A stretch of 64,000 nt of DNA from Janthinobacterium sp. CG3. Lineage in GTDB: Bacteria; Pseudomonadota; Gammaproteobacteria; Burkholderiales; Burkholderiaceae_D. A model generated the notes under the pieces. That model had not been told where the DNA came from and did not search any database. It saw only the letters and a program-made list of their open reading frames with translations. Location: the NCBI RefSeq assembly GCF_000344615.1, contig NZ_KB467826.1:1-64000 (forward strand). The letters run 5' to 3'. Position numbers and translations under genes: made by a program. Positions 16,302 to 25,713 of the stretch are shown one piece after another (the first letter of the stretch is position 1; every line of letters starts with the position of its first letter).

Positions 16302-16670
16302 TTAGCGCTCTTGGCACCTGATGTTGGGATCACGCGGATTGCAGGGGACTGGTTCCGGTACTTCCGGAGGATCTGGCTCCGGAGGATTGTTATTTACGAC
16401 CTGGTCGACCGTGTTCGGATCGACCCGAGGGCAAAGCGACAGAAAATTCTTCCGTGCCCTGAGCGTGCTGCTGAAGCGGCGCAGGGAAATGCTGAAGTAT
16501 TTCGTTATCGCAGCCGTGCATTCAGCCGGCCTGGTGGGCGACATCAGGCACATGATCGCCTCGCAGGCCAGCTTCGTGTCACCGGTCAGCGCCTCCTGCG
16601 CGTTGGCAGTGAACGGCATCGAAGCGGTAGCGGCGAGTACAGATGCCGCGACGAGTGTTTTTAATTTCAT
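16302..16670 (-). CDS. trbM: TrbM-like exported conjugation protein
   Basis: 122 aa from the ATG at 16670. Signal peptide MKLKTLVAASVLAATASMPF ... ANA. The mature part has GDTKLACEAIMCL, PAECTAAITKYFSI and ARKNFLSLCP, the Cys-containing pattern of TrbM/KikA-type proteins. It is shorter than RK2 TrbM, and its C-terminus is Pro-rich with two more Cys (VPCNPRDPNIRCQ). It lies between trbL and trbN as in IncP-1. Confidence 0.85.
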   Translation of the reverse strand: MKLKTLVAASVLAATASMPFTANAQEALTGDTKLACEAIMCLMSPTRPAECTAAITKYFSISLRRFSSTLRARKNFLSLCPRVDPNTVDQVVNNNPPEPDPPEVPEPVPCNPRDPNIRCQER

Positions 16671-16680
16671 ATGTACTCCT

Positions 16681-18543
16681 TCAAGAGGTTTTTGATTTAC
16701 CGTCGCGGAATGCCGCGATTTCTTCTTCCGCCTCGGCCGACCTGGCTCCGGCAAGACTATTTCCTTCGAATGTGGCCGGAGCGGTGCCGGCCGTTTCAGC
16801 GGCCTGTCGGCGCGCATCAATGGCCGCCGCGATCTTGCCGCCAGTCGTGCCGGCAATACGCTCTTTTGCGGACTCCTTTATTTCCAATGCTCTTTCCTTG
16901 GCAACGTCATACGACCCTTGCGCCAAATTGGTAGCGGTGCCGGCAGCGATTCTGCCGGCCTTGGCCGCCATCGCCCCGGCCGCAGCAGCCAGCCTGCTTG
17001 CCTTGCCGCCAGCGGCTTTGTCTCCGGAACCGCTCCCCGCGCCCGAGCTTGATTTGGAGGACTCGGAATTGGCCGAGCTGCCCGTGTCGCTGCCACCCGA
17101 TGCGGAACCGCCTTCCGAGCTGGCCAGGCTGGCCGCCCCGCCGTTTGCGCCCGCCGAACCACCATCAGTACCGATATCGGCGCCGCCCGAGCTGGACGCC
17201 TGACTGCTCGCCCCGCCATCCGCGCTCGCCGAACCACCGCCAGTACCGCTATCGGCGCCGCCCGAGCTGGCCGCCTGACTGTCCGCACCGGCCGCGCTGG
17301 TTGATTCTCCGCCGCCCGATCCGCTCCCGGAGCTGCCACTGCTCGATCCGCTCTCGCTGCTGCCCGAGTCGCCAGAGCCGGTCGAACCACCACCGCCCCC
17401 CGTCGAATCGCCCATGGCGGCACCGAGGGCGCTACCCCCACCGCTTCCGCTGCCACCTGAGTCACCCCCGGTACCACCAGCAGCAGCCATGAGTGCGCTC
17501 GAACCGCCCCCGCCTCCCGCAGCTTCGGCGGCACTGGCTTTGGAAAACGCCGACATCAACGCCGAGGCACCGCCAGCGCCACTTGCTGCGCCAGCAGCGA
17601 CTGCCGCGCCGGCCGAGGCGACTGCTGCTGCCCCCATCGCGGCCGCAGCCACCGCTGCGCCGGCACCGAAGTTGGAACCGAGACTGCCAGTCGAGCCGCC
17701 TGCAAGTGCGCCGAGCTGAGGGGGAATTTTCGCAACCAAGAACAACATGCAGGCTGCGACAACTACCATCACACCCATTTCCTTCAACGACACACCTGAA
17801 CTCATGGCTGTGTAGTATTCGTCTATGAATGACCGGCCAATGCCGATGATGAGCACCATTGCCATCAGTTGAATTGCAATGTTGAGAATCGACTTGTAGT
17901 AGCCGATTGCCATTTCCGAGGTCCATTTCGAGCCGCCAAAGCCGAGGATGAATACACCGGCATAGGCAAACAGATACCCGCTCACAAGCAGCAAAAGCAT
18001 GTTGACGCCTATCAGCGCGAACATAAGCAAGATAGCGGCACCTAAGAGCATGCCGAACAAGCTGTCCATCGGCTTCCAGACAGTCGATTGATCTAGCACC
18101 TTGAAGAAGATGTCGAACCCCATATCGACAATGCCTGATGGCCCCAAATCGTTCGGCAATCCCGATGCCTGAGCGCCGATCATCCGTAACGATTTGATGA
18201 TGGAAATCGCAAAGTCCGGACCATTCAACAGCAGCCACCAGAAGAAACCTGTGAAAATCGTGAACCGGATGAACTCGGCGAAAAGCTCGCCTATGTCCGC
18301 TTTGCGCAAGGCCATGAACCCGAATGTCCAAACCATACTGATCACGACCAGGAGCCAGAACAGCCAGGTCGCCCTGGTTATCATGATCGTTTTCCAAGTG
18401 GCCGCTGCCGTCTCGAACTTGATGAGAACGTTGTTTAAAACCCCCGTGCTATCAACTGCTGCGAAGGCTTGAACTGAAAAAAACGCCAGCCATATGAACA
18501 ACAACCACGGAAGGGGTTTTATCGCGATGACTGGCTTATTCAT
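16681..18543 (-). CDS. trbL: TrbL, VirB6-like polytopic inner-membrane channel protein
   Basis: 620 aa. N-terminal signal/TM segment (PLPWLLFIWLAFFSVQAFA), then several membrane segments to about residue 275 (FWLLVVISMVWTFGFM, FTGFFWWLLL, AAILLMFALIGVNMLLLLVS, MGVMVVVAACMLFLV). The C-terminal half (about 285-540) is an extreme Gly/Ser/Ala-rich low-complexity region with repeats such as SSGGAD, followed by an Ala/Lys-rich tail. It forms part of the inner-membrane T4SS core. Low-complexity DNA here could vary in length. Confidence 0.92.
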   Translation of the reverse strand: MNKPVIAIKPLPWLLFIWLAFFSVQAFAAVDSTGVLNNVLIKFETAAATWKTIMITRATWLFWLLVVISMVWTFGFMALRKADIGELFAEFIRFTIFTGFFWWLLLNGPDFAISIIKSLRMIGAQASGLPNDLGPSGIVDMGFDIFFKVLDQSTVWKPMDSLFGMLLGAAILLMFALIGVNMLLLLVSGYLFAYAGVFILGFGGSKWTSEMAIGYYKSILNIAIQLMAMVLIIGIGRSFIDEYYTAMSSGVSLKEMGVMVVVAACMLFLVAKIPPQLGALAGGSTGSLGSNFGAGAAVAAAAMGAAAVASAGAAVAAGAASGAGGASALMSAFSKASAAEAAGGGGGSSALMAAAGGTGGDSGGSGSGGGSALGAAMGDSTGGGGGSTGSGDSGSSESGSSSGSSGSGSGGGESTSAAGADSQAASSGGADSGTGGGSASADGGASSQASSSGGADIGTDGGSAGANGGAASLASSEGGSASGGSDTGSSANSESSKSSSGAGSGSGDKAAGGKASRLAAAAGAMAAKAGRIAAGTATNLAQGSYDVAKERALEIKESAKERIAGTTGGKIAAAIDARRQAAETAGTAPATFEGNSLAGARSAEAEEEIAAFRDGKSKTS

Positions 18544-18552
18544 GTCAGCTCC

Positions 18553-18765
18553 TTAAAACTCTCTGGTTTTTGGCGTTGGTTTGAACTCCGGGCCACCATG
18601 TCCGCACTTTTCCTTTAACTCGGCTTCAAGTTTTGGATCGTTGGTTTTTCCCATTTGCTCGCACGAGGTGCTTGGAGTAGGTGCAACCTCCACGCGCTGA
18701 TTGCAGCCGCTAACGAGAGCCGCTGTCGTCACCACGACAAGTAGCGCTTTGCTTTTCAGATTCAT
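18553..18765 (-). CDS. trbK: TrbK-like entry-exclusion lipoprotein
   Basis: 70 aa, the size of RK2 TrbK (69 aa), and in its place between trbJ and trbL. Lipobox LVSGC with Cys about 21. The mature part is Lys/Glu/Pro-rich with two Cys (STSCEQMGK, EKCGHGGPE). RK2 TrbK blocks entry of a second related plasmid. The short mature sequence is variable in this family, so position and lipobox carry the call. Confidence 0.8.
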   Translation of the reverse strand: MNLKSKALLVVVTTAALVSGCNQRVEVAPTPSTSCEQMGKTNDPKLEAELKEKCGHGGPEFKPTPKTREF

Positions 18766-18777
18766 AAGTGACAGCCC

Positions 18778-19557
18778 TTAAAATGTGCGGGAAACGGGGG
18801 TGGGCGTAAAAGTGCCCTTGCGGATGGATTCGGAAGCCGCCGCTTCCTTGGCCTCACGATCAGCCAGAACCTGGTCGCGGGTGGCGACTGCGTTCTGCTG
18901 CGCGATCAGCAAGGCCCTGATCTGCAGGAGCTGGTTAGCCTGGTTGCTCGCGAGCTGGTTGGCGTAACCGATGGCCTCTACCTGGCCCTCGGCGCCGCGA
19001 GCGGCCGACTGCAGGCGCTGCAATTGCGACGCATCGTCTTCCATCGCGTCCTGCTGCTTTTCGAGTCCCTTGAACAGCGCGTCAGTGGACTTCTTCTGCG
19101 CTTCGGACCCGAGGCGTTCCTGCGCCTTCATCGCGTCCCACTGCGCGGGCGTGCAACCACTTGGCGAAAAACACGGATTGGACCGGTAGCCGGCCGTGTC
19201 CTTGAACTTGCCGAGGTAGGCGTCGATGCTGCCCAGGTTCTGCTTGTAGTAGCTCAGCGTATCGATTGAGCCGCGCAATTGCCGCATCGTTGACTGCGCC
19301 GCGTCCCAAATCTCCGTCGATGGCTGCAGCGTGTTTTGCAGCATGTTCTGGTACTGCTGCAGTTGGGTCTGGTACTGCTGGATTTGCTTGGCGGTGTGAC
19401 CGACGCTCTCGATCACATTCATGATGTTTTGACCCAGGTTGGCGCCGTCGATGACGGGCACGCCGGCATAGGCCGGTGTGATGACACCAGGGATCGAGGA
19501 CACGGCCATCATCAAGGCGACTTTAGCGGCTAAAACTTTGCGGGTGAACGGTTTCAT
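18778..19557 (-). CDS. trbJ: TrbJ, VirB5-like pilus-associated protein
   Basis: 259 aa. Signal peptide ending AYA|GVPVIDG. The mature protein is mostly helical and Gln-rich (IQQYQTQLQQYQNMLQN, TDALFKGLEKQQDAMEDD), with LGKFKDTAGYRSNPCFS in the middle, as in TrbJ. It would act in the periplasm or at the pilus tip. A perfect KorB operator lies inside its first codons (19522-19534). Confidence 0.9.
   Translation of the reverse strand: MKPFTRKVLAAKVALMMAVSSIPGVITPAYAGVPVIDGANLGQNIMNVIESVGHTAKQIQQYQTQLQQYQNMLQNTLQPSTEIWDAAQSTMRQLRGSIDTLSYYKQNLGSIDAYLGKFKDTAGYRSNPCFSPSGCTPAQWDAMKAQERLGSEAQKKSTDALFKGLEKQQDAMEDDASQLQRLQSAARGAEGQVEAIGYANQLASNQANQLLQIRALLIAQQNAVATRDQVLADREAKEAAASESIRKGTFTPTPVSRTF
19522..19534. 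promoter_or_regulatory. KorB operator (OB) TTTAGCGGCTAAA inside trbJ
   Basis: Exact 13-bp OB palindrome within codons 8-12 of trbJ, which read KVLAAKVA-like (TTTTAGCCGCTAAA on the coding strand gives LAAK). Intragenic OB sites are known on IncP plasmids and can serve partitioning or act at a distance. Confidence 0.85.
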
Positions 19558-19572
19558 AGTTTCTCCTTGGAG

Positions 19573-21039
19573 TTAATAATCAAAAGCCTTGTAAGGCTTC
19601 GAGAAAGTCATGTCCTTCGTGACGATGACGTTAAAACGATACCCCGGCCGAATTTCCAGGGTTGGCGCTACATTGAGATTCTTCGATATAAGCTGGGCTG
19701 TCACATTGCCCAACTGCTGCCCCAGGGCCTCGCTCACGGCGCTGCTCGCGGTCGGGCGGTTGTTGGTCGGTGCCTGGTCAGGCTGACTCATCGCCACGCC
19801 GGCCGTAACTGCGGACATGAGGAAGGCCGAGCCGAACAGTCGGAAGTAGTGATTGTTCACCTTGTCCTTGAGGCCGGCATAACCGGCGCTGTCGCTACCC
19901 GGCATCGAGCCGATATCCATAGCTTTGCCGTCCGGGAACACGATCCGCTGCCATCCGATTAGAATGCGCGATTGGCCGAAAGCTACGTCGCTGGTGTAGC
20001 TGCCCACCAGGCGGGAGCCTTGCGGGATCAGCTTGTACTTACCAAGCGGCGTGTCGTACACATCCTGGCTAACCTGCGCCATGATCTGGCCTGGCAGCTC
20101 CGAGTTGATGCCGGAAATAAGCAGTCCGGGAATCACGAAGCCGGCCCGCAGCTCGTACGGCGAGCGCGGCGCTTCCGGCTCCGACTCCAGGCGCCAGCGG
20201 TCGCCCTGGCCCGATCCGGCGAACTGGCCCACGTCGTTGCGGCCTGCAGAGGTCTGGACAAGCTTTGGCGGCCCGCCGCCGAGGCCGCCGCCGCCCTGCC
20301 CTGCGCTTGCGCCAGCCGGCACGATCCCGGCCGCCTGCAATTGCTGCAGGCGAGCCTTGTACGCCGCTGTAGGGTCGTCGCGGGCGGCGGCGTCAAGCTG
20401 CTGGCGCACGGCTGCGATCCGCTGCAGGGCTTCCTCGCGGGTGGCGGGAGCGCTGCCGAGGGAGCCGAGCGCGGACGATCCCACCGATCCGAGGCTTGAT
20501 CCCGCGCTGCGCGGCGGCGCGTACGCGACACCCGATTTCGCCCGGATCGCTTCCAGCAGCAATTGCTCTTTCATCTGGCGGATGCGCTCGGCTTGTTCAT
20601 CGACCGGACTGCGCTGTTGCTGGGTCATCTGCTGCTGCGACGACGGCGGCTGCATCGACGCTGCGCCTGGCGGCGGCGTCGGCGGCAGATCGAGGTTGGC
20701 CGGGCGAGCGACGGCCACCGATCCAGGAGGCGCGTTCAGATCGGATACGACCAACGGCTTTGCCTTGGCTTGCACGATCCCGTCCTTCTGGTTGCCGGCA
20801 ATCTCTTTGGCAAAATTGTTCGTGTCGCCCGCCTTCTTATGCTCGACGGCCTGCATCGGCTCATTCTGCTTCGCAGCCCGGTCCGAGGCGACGAGAATCA
20901 TAATCAGCAGGAACACGCCCAGGCCGGCGCCCAGGAGATAAAGCGGCACATTGTTGACGCGTCGAACACCGCTGCGCTTGTTCGAGTGCTCGCCCGGCGA
21001 AGCATCCGGGGACATTTCATCTTCGGTGGTGGTGGTCAT
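19573..21039 (-). CDS. trbI: TrbI, VirB10-like envelope-spanning protein
   Basis: 488 aa. Cytoplasmic N-terminus, a single TM about 31-51 (PLYLLGAGLGVFLLIMIL), a long Pro/Gln-rich periplasmic linker (LPPTPPPGAASMQPPSS), and a C-terminal beta-barrel domain from about 310 (YELRAGFVIPGLLISGINSE, GSRLVGSYTSDVAFGQSR, GWQRIVFPDGK). It links inner and outer membrane parts of the T4SS. Start ATG with SD; the next upstream gene trbH ends three bases before. Confidence 0.93.
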   Translation of the reverse strand: MTTTTEDEMSPDASPGEHSNKRSGVRRVNNVPLYLLGAGLGVFLLIMILVASDRAAKQNEPMQAVEHKKAGDTNNFAKEIAGNQKDGIVQAKAKPLVVSDLNAPPGSVAVARPANLDLPPTPPPGAASMQPPSSQQQMTQQQRSPVDEQAERIRQMKEQLLLEAIRAKSGVAYAPPRSAGSSLGSVGSSALGSLGSAPATREEALQRIAAVRQQLDAAARDDPTAAYKARLQQLQAAGIVPAGASAGQGGGGLGGGPPKLVQTSAGRNDVGQFAGSGQGDRWRLESEPEAPRSPYELRAGFVIPGLLISGINSELPGQIMAQVSQDVYDTPLGKYKLIPQGSRLVGSYTSDVAFGQSRILIGWQRIVFPDGKAMDIGSMPGSDSAGYAGLKDKVNNHYFRLFGSAFLMSAVTAGVAMSQPDQAPTNNRPTASSAVSEALGQQLGNVTAQLISKNLNVAPTLEIRPGYRFNVIVTKDMTFSKPYKAFDY

Positions 21040-21042
21040 TGA

Positions 21043-21492
21043 TTACTCCTTCCGTACCCAGGCGCCGGCAGGCGTCACCGCGCCGCCGGCCGACTGGTAG
21101 ACCCTTGACAGGGTTTGGCTGTTGATCCGTACCGTGACGCGGTACAGGCCGGGATCGAGCGGCTGGTCGATGACGTAGGCAAGCGCCTGCTCCCCGGCCG
21201 CCAGCGCCGGGGCCTGCGCCCCTGGCTTGACCTCGGCCAGTGCATAGCCTTTGGCCCGCATGGTCTCCACCATGGCGATGCCGAAGGTGTCAGGCGTGGC
21301 ATGCTGCAGGTTGAACCTGGTCTTCGCTGGCGGGTACAGCGCCGCAAGCTTCTTCACCACATCGTCGGCCATGGCCTTGTCGTCGGTCGCCACGGGCGCC
21401 TGGACGAAGTTGCCGTAAGGGGCCGGTGCCGGGGTGGATGCGCAGCCGGCCAGGCCGGCGATGAGCAGAACGAGTAGAGCGGACTTTTGCAT
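21043..21492 (-). CDS. trbH: TrbH, outer-membrane lipoprotein of the mating channel
   Basis: 149 aa. Lipobox LAGC (Cys about 17). The mature domain includes MADDVVKKLAALYPPAKTRF and AYVIDQPLDPGLYRVTVRIN, typical of TrbH. It occupies the VirB7-like lipoprotein role next to the VirB9 homologue TrbG. It is spaced by one base from trbG and three from trbI, so tightly co-translated. Confidence 0.88.
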   Translation of the reverse strand: MQKSALLVLLIAGLAGCASTPAPAPYGNFVQAPVATDDKAMADDVVKKLAALYPPAKTRFNLQHATPDTFGIAMVETMRAKGYALAEVKPGAQAPALAAGEQALAYVIDQPLDPGLYRVTVRINSQTLSRVYQSAGGAVTPAGAWVRKE

Positions 21493-21493
21493 G

Positions 21494-22396
21494 TCATTTC
21501 CCCTTCGTGATCGTCACGCGGTCCTGGCCGCGCCCGACGCCTGCAATCAGGATCGCCTTGTCGAACACGGTGTCCACGATGTAGCGGTCGCCATGCACGC
21601 GGTAGTTGATCTGTACTGTTTCGTCGTCGGTGAACAGGCCACCCTCCTTGCGCACCACCAGCAAGGTCGGCGCTTCGGTTTGGCTCATCGCGGCCGGCAT
21701 CTGGATCACGGTCCGCACGCCGTCGTTGTAGACCCGAACCGGCTTCCAGGCCACCGCGCCGTCGATGACGTATTTGAAGCTCAATTCGCTCAGAACTTCC
21801 TTCGTTTGCGGAATGGTCTGTTCGGCCTTTTCACGGACCTCGCGGGTGCGGATCGCGTCCCACTTGGCCGCCGAATCCTCCGGATAGGTGAAGCCGACAC
21901 GCGGCATGTACTGCGTCCGGTGCGAACGCAGTTTCATGTGGTAGGTGCGCCGATTGGTGGTGACGATCAGCGTCGTGTCCAGGGCCACGTCGAGCGGCTT
22001 GATGATGAGGTGCTGCACCTCGCCGGCACCGACGCCGCTGATGGCCGGTTCCACCGTGAAGCGCGGATCGCCCTGGTTCAGGTTGTTGACCTGTTCGCCC
22101 GGCTGCAGCTCCACATCGCACACCTGCAGGACAGCGCACACGATGTTGATCTGCTGGACGCCGAATACGAAGCGCACCACCCCGCCAGGGCCGGCAACCG
22201 GCTTCATGCCGGCAGCGTCGGCACCATTGGCCTGCCATTTTTGGGCGATGGCGATGGCGTTTTTTTCTTGGGCGGTCAGCGCCGGATTCTTCTTCGAGAA
22301 AAAGGCCTCGGCCGAGGTGTCGCCGGCCGGCTTGTCAGCGGCCAGCGCGAGAAGGGGCAGCGCGCCCAAGATCATTGCTACGAACTGTTTTTTCAT
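21494..22396 (-). CDS. trbG: TrbG, VirB9-like outer-membrane complex protein
   Basis: 300 aa. Signal peptide MKKQFVAMILGALPLLALA|A. The N-terminal part includes GGVVRFVFGVQQINIVCAVL and VCDVELQPGEQVNN; the middle has HLIIKPLDVALDTTLIVTTN and RRTYHMKLRS; the C-terminal CagX-like domain has FKYVIDGAVAWKPVRVYNDG and YIVDTVFDKAILIAGVG. It forms the outer-membrane ring with TrbH and the TrbI C-terminus. Confidence 0.93.
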   Translation of the reverse strand: MKKQFVAMILGALPLLALAADKPAGDTSAEAFFSKKNPALTAQEKNAIAIAQKWQANGADAAGMKPVAGPGGVVRFVFGVQQINIVCAVLQVCDVELQPGEQVNNLNQGDPRFTVEPAISGVGAGEVQHLIIKPLDVALDTTLIVTTNRRTYHMKLRSHRTQYMPRVGFTYPEDSAAKWDAIRTREVREKAEQTIPQTKEVLSELSFKYVIDGAVAWKPVRVYNDGVRTVIQMPAAMSQTEAPTLLVVRKEGGLFTDDETVQINYRVHGDRYIVDTVFDKAILIAGVGRGQDRVTITKGK

Positions 22397-22408
22397 GGAA
22401 GTGCCCCT

Positions 22409-23179
22409 TTAACGTTGTTTGGACCAGGAGAAGTCGCGGATATGGACCCCCAGCGGGTTGTCACGAATCTGCTGCTCCGTTGTTTCGGCTGTCGGTACGA
22501 TGGTGTAGACCGTCACGAGCGCTCGCCAGCGCTGCGGCGTGCCCTTCATCCCGCCCTGACGGTCGCGGGTCGTTTCGACCCAATCAACCTGCCAGGTCTC
22601 GCCGGCCTGGAACAGCACCGTGTCGATTTCAACGCTGACGGTCTCGGTCTCGGCGCGCTTGAACGGGTTGCTCGCCTCGTTGCCATTGAGGTATTCATTC
22701 GCTTTCGCGGTCGCCGCGTCGTTCGCCGACAACATCGAATACACATGGAAGACGCCCTTGCGCTGCAGCGCGATATCGGGCGTGACCATACGGATGTTGG
22801 AAATCCAGGCGGCCACCGACGAGTGGACGACGGCCGGATCGGCCGGCGCTGCGCGCTGCGCTGGCGCCACCGCCGCCTGCTGGCCCAGCTTGTCCACCTG
22901 GACGACGTACGGGACGAACTTGGACTGGCTGCCGATGTACACATTGCCCCCTACCGCAGCGAGAGCCACCAGGAGGGCAAGCACGCCCAGGATTTGGGCC
23001 ATCTGGCGGCTCGCCATGTTGGCGGCGCCGATGTGATTCCAGGTTCGTCGCGCATTCAGGTAAGGATTCGGATTTTCCCCCTGGCGTCGTCCTCCTTCAA
23101 TGTCTTCGTCGCCCCGGCGCTCATCGCCGCCGCTTGGCTTCTTGTAGATCAGCCCCTTAATCATGTTCCCGATATTCAT
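22409..23179 (-). CDS. trbF: TrbF, VirB8-like inner-membrane assembly factor
   Basis: 256 aa. N-terminal cytoplasmic part, TM about 62-82 (ILGVLALLVALAAVGGNVYI), then a periplasmic VirB8 fold (KFVPYVVQVDKLGQ, PDIALQRKGVFHVYSML, WQVDWVETTRDRQG). The start overlaps the trbE stop by four bases. It nucleates assembly of the T4SS core. Confidence 0.93.
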   Translation of the reverse strand: MNIGNMIKGLIYKKPSGGDERRGDEDIEGGRRQGENPNPYLNARRTWNHIGAANMASRQMAQILGVLALLVALAAVGGNVYIGSQSKFVPYVVQVDKLGQQAAVAPAQRAAPADPAVVHSSVAAWISNIRMVTPDIALQRKGVFHVYSMLSANDAATAKANEYLNGNEASNPFKRAETETVSVEIDTVLFQAGETWQVDWVETTRDRQGGMKGTPQRWRALVTVYTIVPTAETTEQQIRDNPLGVHIRDFSWSKQR

Positions 23180-25713
23180 GCTGTACCCCCGTAGTTATTG
23201 AGTTTGAGGCCCTTTACGGCGAGCCATTCATGTATCCAGTTATCGCCGTGGACCGCTTCCAGCTCCTTGATCTTGGCAATCGACTTCTTGTCGGTCGAGC
23301 CGGCGAACGCCAGGGCCAGCGGTCCAAGGGCGGCCTCGTAGAGCCGGCGCCCTGCCTCGGAAACGACGTAGTATTGGCGCTTCGGCAGCGCCGTTGCGAT
23401 GATGTCGATTTGCTTGGTATTGAGGCCGGTCTGCTTGTAGAGTGCGGTGGCGGCTTCGGCTTTGGCGTCTTTGTTTGGCAGGTAAATCCGTGTCGCGGTG
23501 GATTCGACAATGATGTCCATAATCCCGCTCTTGGCAGCTTCCGCCAGGCTTTGCGTGGACAGCAACACGACGCAGTTCAACTTTGCGAACGAGCGCAGCC
23601 ATTCCTCAATCTTGTCCTTGAACGCGGGATGCGCGAGCATCAGCCAGGCTTCGTCAATGAGGATCATCGCCGGCTGGCCGACCAGGCTAACTTCGATGCG
23701 GCGGAACAGGTACAGCAGGACCGGCAAGGCGAATTTTTCGCCGAGCTTCATCAGCTTCTCAATCTCGAAGGTCGTGAACTTCGACAGGCTTAGGCCGTCT
23801 TCCTCGGCATCGAGAAGGTGGCCCATCAAGCCGGCCACCGTGTATTGCTCCAGCGCCGCACGAATCGACTTGTCCTGAATCGTGAGGACAAAATCGGTCA
23901 AGGTCTTGCCGCCGCTCTCCTTCATGTTGAAGATGGCCTCGCCGATTCCATTGCGCTGCTCAGGCGTGGTGATGAGGCCATTGAGGGCGCAGCAAGTGTC
24001 GATCCACCCCATCGCCCAGGCACGGTCGCTCTTGGTCTCCAGGTACTGCAGCGGGCAGAATGCAAGCGTGCTGTCGTCGGACCCGACCTCGTAGTGATCG
24101 CCGCCGACACCCTTGGTTGTCGGGTACGCGGACATGCCCTTGTCGAACCAGTAGATCGACATGCCCTCGTAGCGCAGCGCCTGCAAGGCGATCAGCGCCA
24201 GTTTGGTGGACTTGCCCATGCGGGTCGGCCCAAGCATCAGGGTATGGCCAAGGTCGAGCCAATGCAGATTGAGCCGGAACGGGGTGGCGCCGTGGGTGAC
24301 GCAGCTCATCAAGGGCGGCGAGTTCGGCGGGTACATCGGGCATGGCGCGTAATTGAGCCCGGTCCAGATCGTGCTGGTTGGCAGGAGGTCGGCCAGGTTC
24401 ATCGTGTGCAGAAGTGGCCGACGAACGTTTTCCACACCGTGACCTGGCAGGCTGCCCAGGTAGGCGTCCAGCGTGTTGATCGTTTCAACCCTCGCGCTGA
24501 ATCCAATCCTGTTGATGGACTTCTCGATCATCGAGGCCGATGCCGCCAGTTTGTCGCGGTCCTCGTCCATGAGGACGACGACGCTGGTGTAGTAGCCTTG
24601 CGTAATCAGGCCGCTATTGGTCTCGGCGATGGCCGAGCCGGCGTCAGCCACCATCGACACGGCATCCTCATCGACCGCCCCGGAATTGGTATTGAAAACC
24701 TGGTCGAAGAAGCCCCGGATTTTCTGCTTCCACTTCTTGCGGTATTTCTCCAAATGGGCGACGGCCTCATGGTGGTCCATGAAGATGAAGCGGGACGACC
24801 AGCGGTACTCGCATGGCTGCTCGCCGAGCGCCGTCAGGATGCCGGGCGTCGATTCCAGCGGGAAGCCGTCGATGGCCACCACCTGGACGAACTTGCGGCC
24901 GATCTTCGGCACGACCCCGGACCACATTTCCTGCGCTCCTATGAGCGTGTCGAGGTACATCGGGTTGTTGGGCAGCTGGATCGGATGGTTCAGGCCGGTG
25001 ACGCAGAACTGCAGCCAGCGCAGGAAGTCGTCATGCGTGACGGTCGTGCCGTCCTCCTGGACGATCTTCTGGCCGCGCAAGCGGGTGGTCTTGACGGCCT
25101 CCGACAAGCGCGCCTCGATGTTGGCGCAATCGCGCTTGAAGGCGTCGATCAGGCCCTGGGTGCGCGAGCGGTGGTTCTGCACGTCCGTTTCGTCATCGAA
25201 CATCATTTCGATGAACTTCTTCTCGGCCAGCAGCGGCGGGAAGTACGTTACGGTCAGGACGAAAAAGCCCTCGTACATAGTGCCAAGCCCCTCGAACAGC
25301 CGGCGCCGCTCTTCGTCAATCGCCTTCGAGAGCGGATCGGGAAAGCTCGACGCCGATGCCGGCGAGTAGTTCGGTGCCGGCCGGCGCACGGCGTCAACAT
25401 GGATCATCCAGCCGTTGCCCAACCCGGCCAGCGCCTTGTTGAGGCGAAACGAGATCATTTCGCGCTGGTCGTCGGTGCTGCTGGCGTTGTCCTCGCCCAT
25501 GTACAGCCAGGAGGCCATGAACGAGCCATTTTTTCCGACGATAATGCCGTCATCGACCATGGCGGCGTAGTTCAGGAGGTCGGCAAAGCCGGCCTCCTTG
25601 GAGCGGTGCTTTTTCAGCTCCAACTGGTTGTTCGCGGCCTGGATGCGCTGGAAGAGCAGCAGCAGCATCACGGCCCCGAGGACCGCGATGGTGATGGTTA
25701 TGGTGGTAATCAT
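23176..25713 (-). CDS. trbE: TrbE, VirB4-like ATPase
   Basis: 845 aa from the ATG at 25713, which overlaps the trbD stop (ATGA). Upstream in-frame starts lie inside trbD and are rejected; RK2 TrbE is 852 aa. N-terminal hydrophobic helix (ITIAVLGAVMLLLLFQRI), CagE/TrbE domain, Walker A GPTRMGKST, Walker B MILIDEAWLML. It energises pilus assembly and channel function at the inner membrane. Confidence 0.95.
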   Translation of the reverse strand: MITTITITIAVLGAVMLLLLFQRIQAANNQLELKKHRSKEAGFADLLNYAAMVDDGIIVGKNGSFMASWLYMGEDNASSTDDQREMISFRLNKALAGLGNGWMIHVDAVRRPAPNYSPASASSFPDPLSKAIDEERRRLFEGLGTMYEGFFVLTVTYFPPLLAEKKFIEMMFDDETDVQNHRSRTQGLIDAFKRDCANIEARLSEAVKTTRLRGQKIVQEDGTTVTHDDFLRWLQFCVTGLNHPIQLPNNPMYLDTLIGAQEMWSGVVPKIGRKFVQVVAIDGFPLESTPGILTALGEQPCEYRWSSRFIFMDHHEAVAHLEKYRKKWKQKIRGFFDQVFNTNSGAVDEDAVSMVADAGSAIAETNSGLITQGYYTSVVVLMDEDRDKLAASASMIEKSINRIGFSARVETINTLDAYLGSLPGHGVENVRRPLLHTMNLADLLPTSTIWTGLNYAPCPMYPPNSPPLMSCVTHGATPFRLNLHWLDLGHTLMLGPTRMGKSTKLALIALQALRYEGMSIYWFDKGMSAYPTTKGVGGDHYEVGSDDSTLAFCPLQYLETKSDRAWAMGWIDTCCALNGLITTPEQRNGIGEAIFNMKESGGKTLTDFVLTIQDKSIRAALEQYTVAGLMGHLLDAEEDGLSLSKFTTFEIEKLMKLGEKFALPVLLYLFRRIEVSLVGQPAMILIDEAWLMLAHPAFKDKIEEWLRSFAKLNCVVLLSTQSLAEAAKSGIMDIIVESTATRIYLPNKDAKAEAATALYKQTGLNTKQIDIIATALPKRQYYVVSEAGRRLYEAALGPLALAFAGSTDKKSIAKIKELEAVHGDNWIHEWLAVKGLKLNNYGGTA

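Noticed and set aside
16878-17720. Possible genes in other frames of the Gly/Ser repeat region
   Set aside because: Low-complexity repeats in trbL keep all frames open; this is an artefact of repeated GGC/AGC-type codons.
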